DNA from: Thoreauomyces humboldtii
Taxonomy: Eukaryota; Chytridiomycota; Chytridiomycetes; Spizellomycetales; Powellomycetaceae
Reading direction: 5' to 3'
Assembly (NCBI GenBank): GCA_027596035.1
Contig: JADGJA010000694.1
Location: forward strand, 1 to 12,380
DNA length: 12,380 nucleotides
Shown piece by piece: positions 7,300 to 12,380 of this stretch (position 1 is the stretch's first letter; the number at the start of each line of letters is the position of its first letter). A program made the translations under genes and the position numbers. The notes beneath the pieces were generated by a model, which was given only the letters and a program-made list of their open reading frames with translations, was not told the DNA's origin and ran no database searches.

Positions 7300-9039
7300 A
7301 TGTCGACCACGTCGAGCCTGCAGCCCTCAGCAATGCCGACGGTGAGCGCCAGTACCGATGCGTCCGAGCTCACGTCCCATCGGAGAGGGTCAACGCAGTC
7401 GGTCGGGAGCGACGACCACCACCATGTCCATCGATACCTCTTCGGCGTGGTCGCTACACCTTCCCGTTACAAGTTCTTCAGTCTTCAGCTCGAGGACAGC
7501 AGCGTTCACCTTCCGTTATCCCAGGTCCGCATCCTCATCAGCAACCGACTCTCAATCAATCCCAACGCTTCAGCGGCCGACGACCTCTGCTTGTACCGCT
7601 TCGAGGAGGATCTGGAGACAACCGACCCGCGTCTCGCGTCCGTGGGGACTGAGTCTCCAACGGCTTCTTTCCGGCTGACTCTGCTGCCCGAGTCTCTTCA
7701 CGACGTCGCAACCTGGATCCCGAACCTAGAGAAAAGGAATTTATTGCATGTGCTGGTGACGTTGCCTGAAGCAAGTCCCCATCCCCATGCAGGCCACCTC
7801 ATCGTTGGCGATGCAGCGGGCTTTCTGGAAGACCTCCCACCGCCCGCGTACAGTCACGCGGAAGGCAGCACCCTACCCGTCTTGCCATCTATACGGACGT
7901 CGATACCAGTCCCGGCGGTCGTGGCAGCCGTCTGCGTACCCACTTTCCCTCAGCCTGCAATTCAACTCCGAAAGATGGATCATCAAGCCATTTCACGGGA
8001 AACATCCCCAGTGGCGGCTTCTGCACCTCGTGACAGGAACAGTTTCCAAAAACGCAATTCTCCATCGCTACCGGACCCCGTTCCGGCTGCCGATCCTCTC
8101 GGAGGAACGGCACCGTGGGAGCGTATTTCGCCGGAGGGAGTGAATGCATCGGGACCTTCAGCTCCTCAGCGCGACTCCACGTACGATGATCTGATGATAT
8201 CGATTTCGCGGATGGAAGGCAAAGATCCGGATGGAACGGATCCACTCGTTTCAGTGTCGCACGGTAGGCGACGGAGGCTGATCCTGGGCGTCAGTTTTGC
8301 GCTCCTGGCTGTCGTCATTGGCGGCGCGGTTGTAGGATATACGATCTCGAAAGACAAGAACGGGCATGCCAACGTTGCGAGCCCTTTGGCGTCAGTCACC
8401 GGGTCTCGCACCGTCTCCCCGACCTCAAGCGTCGCGACACCCACGAGTACTCGTTTCACGTGGTTTTCCTTGAATGGATACGATTCAGAAGAGACCTTCT
8501 GGCCGCTGGCGGCAACCTCACTCGAGACATGCCAACAGGCATGCGAGGCCTTATGGGCATGCCACGCGGCCGTATGGGATGCGAATCAGGGTCTGGCATC
8601 ATGCAAGAGCAAAAACTCGTTGGGATATCTGGACTTGGCGGATTCCATCGACTCGCAAATCACTTTTCGAAATGACACATACTACAGGAGGAACTGGACT
8701 ACCCTGTCCGACACGGCATTTCATCTCGCTCCCAACACTCCTGAGTCGAGCTTCTACCGCGTCAACTACACCGGCGTCGACGAGGCGGTGGGCGGGTCCC
8801 TCTGTGCCATGGTGGAAACGTGCATCGCCTTCGACTTCAGATATGATACCCGTTCCGGATCCTTGTTCACCGATCCGCACTTTGACCCACGCCGCTATAG
8901 AGTCGATAGGGCGAACTCGACGGGCTGGATCAAGCCTGTCTACAATTGGACCAGTTCATCGGCTACGGCTACGGCCACGGCCACCCGTGCGGTGGTCGCT
9001 CGTTTCGATCTCACTCCACAGCGAGGCAAGGGATGGTGA
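7300..9039 (+). CDS. single-pass membrane protein with Crinkler-header-like domain, PPxY motif and PAN-like outer region
   Basis: This is an intronless gene of 579 residues. The ATG at 7300 is the first after an in-frame stop at 7273 and has G at -3. Residues 1-45 are Ser/Thr-rich. Residues about 46-156 look like the ubiquitin-like Crinkler (CRN) header: an opening strand, an LSINPNASAADDLCLYRFEED segment split around residue 90-100, and a closing HVLVTLPE. A PPAY motif (181-184) follows, the type bound by WW domains of Nedd4/Rsp5 ligases. Residues 185-320 are Pro/Ser-rich. The Arg cluster HGRRRR precedes a membrane helix at about 326-348, which predicts N-inside, C-outside topology with no cleaved signal. 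The outer part has Cys411, Cys415, Cys421 and Cys435, in a PAN/apple-like spacing, then a second weaker unit with Cys502 and Cys508, and five N-glycosylation sequons (458, 465, 489, 539, 549), which suits exposure outside the cytosol. Function is unknown. The CRN and PAN assignments are by eye. Confidence 0.78.
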   Translation: MSTTSSLQPSAMPTVSASTDASELTSHRRGSTQSVGSDDHHHVHRYLFGVVATPSRYKFFSLQLEDSSVHLPLSQVRILISNRLSINPNASAADDLCLYRFEEDLETTDPRLASVGTESPTASFRLTLLPESLHDVATWIPNLEKRNLLHVLVTLPEASPHPHAGHLIVGDAAGFLEDLPPPAYSHAEGSTLPVLPSIRTSIPVPAVVAAVCVPTFPQPAIQLRKMDHQAISRETSPVAASAPRDRNSFQKRNSPSLPDPVPAADPLGGTAPWERISPEGVNASGPSAPQRDSTYDDLMISISRMEGKDPDGTDPLVSVSHGRRRRLILGVSFALLAVVIGGAVVGYTISKDKNGHANVASPLASVTGSRTVSPTSSVATPTSTRFTWFSLNGYDSEETFWPLAATSLETCQQACEALWACHAAVWDANQGLASCKSKNSLGYLDLADSIDSQITFRNDTYYRRNWTTLSDTAFHLAPNTPESSFYRVNYTGVDEAVGGSLCAMVETCIAFDFRYDTRSGSLFTDPHFDPRRYRVDRANSTGWIKPVYNWTSSSATATATATRAVVARFDLTPQRGKGW

Positions 9040-9332
9040 TTTTTGGTCCTTTTGGTGATTAGGCAACCTTTGTATAGAGCAGATAATAGAGGCAGACTCA
9101 AGAAATCGTAGCCCACGGAGGACCTAGCTTTTGCTATGCTCCTTGATGCTCCTTTGTCTCGTCGTGGGCAGGGAGAGGGAGGCACACTTGCCGTAAGGGG
9201 TCGGTCGTTCGCTGCGCGTGTATGTTGCTCGTAGACATTCCCACCGCACTGTTCGCCTGCACACGGCACACGTACCTTCCATCTTCGCCATCTCCCCTTC
9301 CTTTCCCCAGACCCACCGTCATTCCTTGGGAA
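9040..9332 (+). promoter_or_regulatory. intergenic region with pyrimidine tract before CDC4
   Basis: This 293-bp gap holds the 3' end of the membrane-protein gene and the promoter and leader of CDC4. A pyrimidine-rich tract at about 9276-9309 lies just before the start codon, a common feature of fungal promoters and leaders. An in-frame ATG at 9222 lies inside it, but its context is poor (T at -3). Confidence 0.4.
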
Positions 9333-12300
9333 ATGGGCTCTGACCGTCTGGCAACAACAGCAGCAACCTCAACTGCAACCAAAGATCAGCAGGATCCACT
9401 ACGATCATCATCATCATCGCAGCAGCATAGCATCAAGGCAGCTCTCCGAGCCAGTTCTACCACCGCGCCTCCCAGCACCCGCCGCTCGCGCATTTTGAAC
9501 CGTGAGACCTTTCCTCTGTCCGACACTCCCACACCCCCATCGCTGAGACGCATACCCTCGGAAACCCAAACAGCATCAGCCAAGTTTTCGGATCGATATC
9601 TTGACCTGGAGGTAAGAGAACTGCATGAACATTCATCGCGCGAAGGACCCTCGTCCCACTGCCTGCAGAATGTCCGAGGACATCGACCAACTTCGCAACT
9701 TCTCGTGTCCATCAAGTGATGGCATGCTAATGTCATTCCGTTCAGCATCAGGAAGCAGTCGCGGGGTTTTCTCACCAACGACGACAAGGCGCAGTAGCCT
9801 CTGGCTACTCGACGCCCACAGTTCCCCACGATTCGCCAGATTGGTACTCGTCGCAGGAACTGCCGGCTTCCCGAACTCCCTCGAGCAGCGGCTCATTGAA
9901 GCGTCCCATCACCCCGTTCGACCAAACTGTCATGGGGAAGGCTTCTGATCGCTCAACTGCCAATACGGCCGCGCATCCGAACGCCCGCGCACCAAAGCGT
10001 CGCGGCTCCATCGGCAGCGCATCTGATCCGGCAACACATCGAAACAACGATCTACAAAGACTCAACGCTGCGGCAAAGTCGACCGGATTCACGATACCCG
10101 CCCTCTTGACCCCTTTGTCTGAATCACAGCCTGCCGATGTTCCCATTGTCACCCACGCGGATGTCCCCATGAGCGATGTTGTCGCCAACCTTCCGAGTCC
10201 TACAGCTTCGCCGACATCCGGAGCGCATTTCTCCATGGACGCCCTCGAGATACCGTCAACCGAGCGCTGGCCGGCCGCTATGCGTGTCCCGCCCGAGTTT
10301 GCTCAAGTACCCGCCTTGCGTGAGATCCCTCACATCCTCAACACGTTCGACGACCTCCCTGCACCACTCAAATCGTACATGCTATTGGAGCTTCTACGAC
10401 GCTGTCCGTTCTCCACCTTGCAGTTCGTATCTGCGCTCATCTTGCCCAGTCTCAAGCGTGACTTTCTGGGACTGCTGCCCGTCGAGCTCGGGTACAAGAT
10501 ACTGCAGTACCTGGATCTGCGGTCGCTAGGGAGATGCGCGGTTGCCAGCAGGACTTGGCACCATGTGGTGGACGGGGACGGTGCGGAGGTTGCCGTCTGG
10601 AAGAGACGATTGCAATGCGAGGGGTGGTATGATGAGGGAGAGGTCCGGGATGAGATTTTGGCACCGCGTTTTTCCCCAATCTCGGCGGACGATCCGATGG
10701 AAGATGTACGACACGCGTCGCTGGACGATGGCTTCTTGGACCAACCATTGCCGTTGAACGGAAAGCAGAGACCAAACGATTGGCCTCTCGATTGGCAGGA
10801 GTATGCTTCGTTACTGCACGATCATCCTCGATCCACCGGGTCCTTGAGCAGAGGCGTGGAGATCCCGCGACATCTGTACAAGGGGCTTTACCGACGACAT
10901 CACCTGGTCCGACAGAACTGGTTCCACGGGAGGTACAAGCAGACGTCGTTCCCAGGTCACGCCTTCAACGTGGTCACGTGTCTCCAGTTCGACGCCGACA
11001 AGATCGTCTCGGGGTCCGACGATCAGACGATGAACATCTACGACGCTGCGACGGGAGCACTCCGCAAGCGACTCGAAGGACACGAAGGCGGCGTCTGGGC
11101 GCTTCAGTACTGGAACAACGTGCTGGTGTCGGGATCGACGGATCGGACCGTGAGATGTTGGGACATGGAGACGGGAGACTGCACCCACGTGTTCGAGGGT
11201 CACACCTCGACCGTTCGATGTCTCATCATCATCATACCCCACAAGAACGCGACCACGGGTCGAATGGAACCCGAGGTCCCCCTCATCGTCACGGGGTCGA
11301 GGGACGCCACCCTTCGCGTCTGGAGACTCCCACATCTGACGCGTGACCCGCATTGGAAACCTGAGGTGGAGGGTGTGAAGGGCATCGAGAACCCTTTCTT
11401 CAGACACGTGCTTACGGGGCACAGCAACTCGGTCCGTGCCATTGCGGGACATGGGAACGTTCTCGTGAGTGGGAGCTATGACTCGACCGTCAGGGTTTGG
11501 GATCTTCACACGGGTACCGTCATGCACGTGTGTAGAGGACATAGGGAGAAGGTGTACAGCGTGGGATACAGCCACGAGTTGCATCGTGCCGTAAGTGGCA
11601 GCATGGACACGTCGGTCAGGGTGTGGTGCACCATCACCGGTGCCATGCTGTTCAACCTGTCTGGTGAGGAAACAAACGTCACGACCTGGCGCACTTTCGC
11701 TGTCTTTTTCAAAACTCCATCTTACCTGTCCTCCATCAGGTCACTTGTCTCTCGTCGGTCTCCTCGAACTCTCCCCTGAATACCTGGTATCTGCCGCCGC
11801 CGACTCGACCCTCCGCGTATGGTCTCCGAGCACGGGTCAATGCCTCGCCAACCTGACGGGCCACAACGCGGCCATCACCTGCTTCCACCACGACCCCAAG
11901 CTGAACCGCATCGTGTCGGGATCCGAAGGAGGCGTCAAGGTCTGGGAACTGAGTTCCAACGGGTACGCCACCGCCACCGCAACCTCCACCTCCACCTCCG
12001 CTTCCTCCTCCTCCTACGCACCAGGGAACGGGACCGCTCACCCCATCCACCACGGAGCGACCGGAGGCGGTGGGACGCGACCCCCCGTGCACGGTCGCTT
12101 CGTCAGGGATCTGGTGGGGAAGGTCCAGGGCGTCTGGAGGATAAGGATGGACGAGCAGAGACTGGTCTGCGCGGTGCAAAGGACCGGTGGGAGGACCTGG
12201 TTCGAGGTGTTGGACTTCTCGGAGGGCGTGGAGCACGGCGTCAGAGTCCAGGGACCCGGGGATCGGGGTGGGACCACTGAGGAGGAGGATAACAACGATG

Positions 12301-12380
12301 ATGACGATGAGGAGGAGGAGGAGGAGGAGGGAGATGACGACGACGACGACGAGGACGAGGGGGCCGGCGATGTAGGGGTG
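9333..12380 (+). CDS. CDC4: Cdc4/Fbw7/Pop1-type F-box WD40 protein (3' truncated by window)
   Basis: This is the substrate receptor of an SCF ubiquitin ligase; the family binds phosphorylated degrons, for example in CDK inhibitors and cyclins, for ubiquitination. Exons: 9333-9611, 9746-11663 and 11740 to the window end, giving 946 residues so far. Introns are 134 nt (GTAAGA, TGCTAAT branch, TTCAG) and 76 nt (GTGAGG). The ATG at 9333 has G at -3 and +4. Residues 1-285 are disordered and Ser/Thr/Pro-rich. Residues 286-333 match the dimerisation (D) segment, and the F-box spans about 334-380 (LPVELGYKILQYL). WD repeats run from 497 to about 807 (seven GH...W-type blades), and an eighth atypical blade follows (FVRDLVGKVQGVWRIR...VLDF). 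The three arginines that bind phosphate in Fbw7 are conserved: Arg584 (TSTVRC), Arg612 (GSRDATLRVW) and Arg657 (HSNSVRA). Odd features are a Thr/Ser-rich linker before blade 8 and an acidic tail. The stop is not reached. Confidence 0.95.
11970..12018 (+). repeat. ACC/TCC triplet tract in CDC4 linker
   Basis: Alternating GCC/ACC and TCC/ACC codons encode an Ala/Thr then Ser/Thr run between WD blades 7 and 8. It is in frame and simple in composition, and it is likely a flexible loop on the propeller surface. Confidence 0.65.
12280..12361 (+). repeat. GAG/GAC triplet tract encoding the acidic tail of CDC4
   Basis: A run of GAG, GAT and GAC codons encodes about 27 residues, nearly all Glu or Asp, shortly before the window end. 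It stays in frame with the WD40 domain. The tract lies after the last propeller blade, so it forms a C-terminal acidic extension whose end is outside the window. Confidence 0.85.

Noticed and set aside
6692..7652. Plus-strand ORFs (6692-7090, 6796-7275, 6843-7652)
   Set aside because: They are arginine-rich, overlap the first exon of the coiled-coil gene on the other strand, run across the shared promoter and enter the membrane-protein gene out of frame.
8527..8542. Short palindrome CATGCC-AACA-GGCATG
   Set aside because: It is within the coding sequence of the membrane protein at cysteine and alanine codons; chance is sufficient.
9222..9332. Upstream in-frame ATG at 9222 as the CDC4 start
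   Set aside because: It has T at -3, would add a Pro/Ser-rich stretch encoded by the pyrimidine tract, and the ATG at 9333 has a much better context. It is not excluded.
10811..11584. Minus-strand 257-codon ORF
   Set aside because: It is antisense to the WD40 domain of CDC4, whose plus-strand frame is unambiguous.
9896..11779. Treating CDC4 as a single 627-codon ORF from 9896 to 11779
   Set aside because: The codon at 9896 is TTG, not ATG, and coding continues upstream through an intron to exon 1. The end at 11779 lies beyond the 11663 donor and reads into intron sequence, breaking blade 6 of the propeller.

Overview
The window is nuclear DNA from a fungus. The evidence is spliced protein-coding genes with short introns (45 to about 145 nt, GT..AG, mostly GTGAG/GTAAG donors, pyrimidine-rich acceptors) and a clear fungal-type Cdc4 F-box/WD40 protein. 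A Crinkler-like N-terminal domain in another gene would fit a zoosporic (chytrid-like) lineage, but that placement is an inference with low confidence. I see no bacterial operon, RNA gene, transposon or CRISPR array.

Layout. (1) 1-179: possibly the 3' end of a plus-strand gene that starts before the window. (2) 180-1526: no convincing gene. (3) 1527-2069, minus: a small basic/acidic protein with a Myb/SANT-like helical segment. (4) about 2222-2927, plus: an unrecognised protein of about 160 residues, with one solid exon, a short last exon and an uncertain first exon; it diverges from gene 3. (5) 2928-4385: about 1.46 kb without a convincing gene, with a GAT-type microsatellite. (6) 4386-6985, minus: an eight-exon gene for a coiled-coil protein of about 704 residues with an internal 61-residue duplication and an apparent 16-nt microexon. 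(7) 7300-9039, plus: an intronless 579-residue single-pass membrane protein, divergent from gene 6. It has a Crinkler-header/ubiquitin-like N-terminus, a PPxY motif, one membrane segment and a cysteine-containing, N-glycosylatable outer region. (8) 9333 to beyond 12380, plus: the Cdc4/Fbw7/Pop1 ortholog, cut by the window end.

The genes are not an evident functional cluster. The only thematic link is ubiquitin: Cdc4 is the substrate receptor of an SCF ligase, and the adjacent membrane protein carries a PPxY motif of the kind bound by WW domains of Nedd4/Rsp5 ligases together with a possible ubiquitin-like domain. Whether this adjacency means anything cannot be judged from one window. The most unusual item is the membrane protein's domain combination. 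The Cdc4 call is the most secure.
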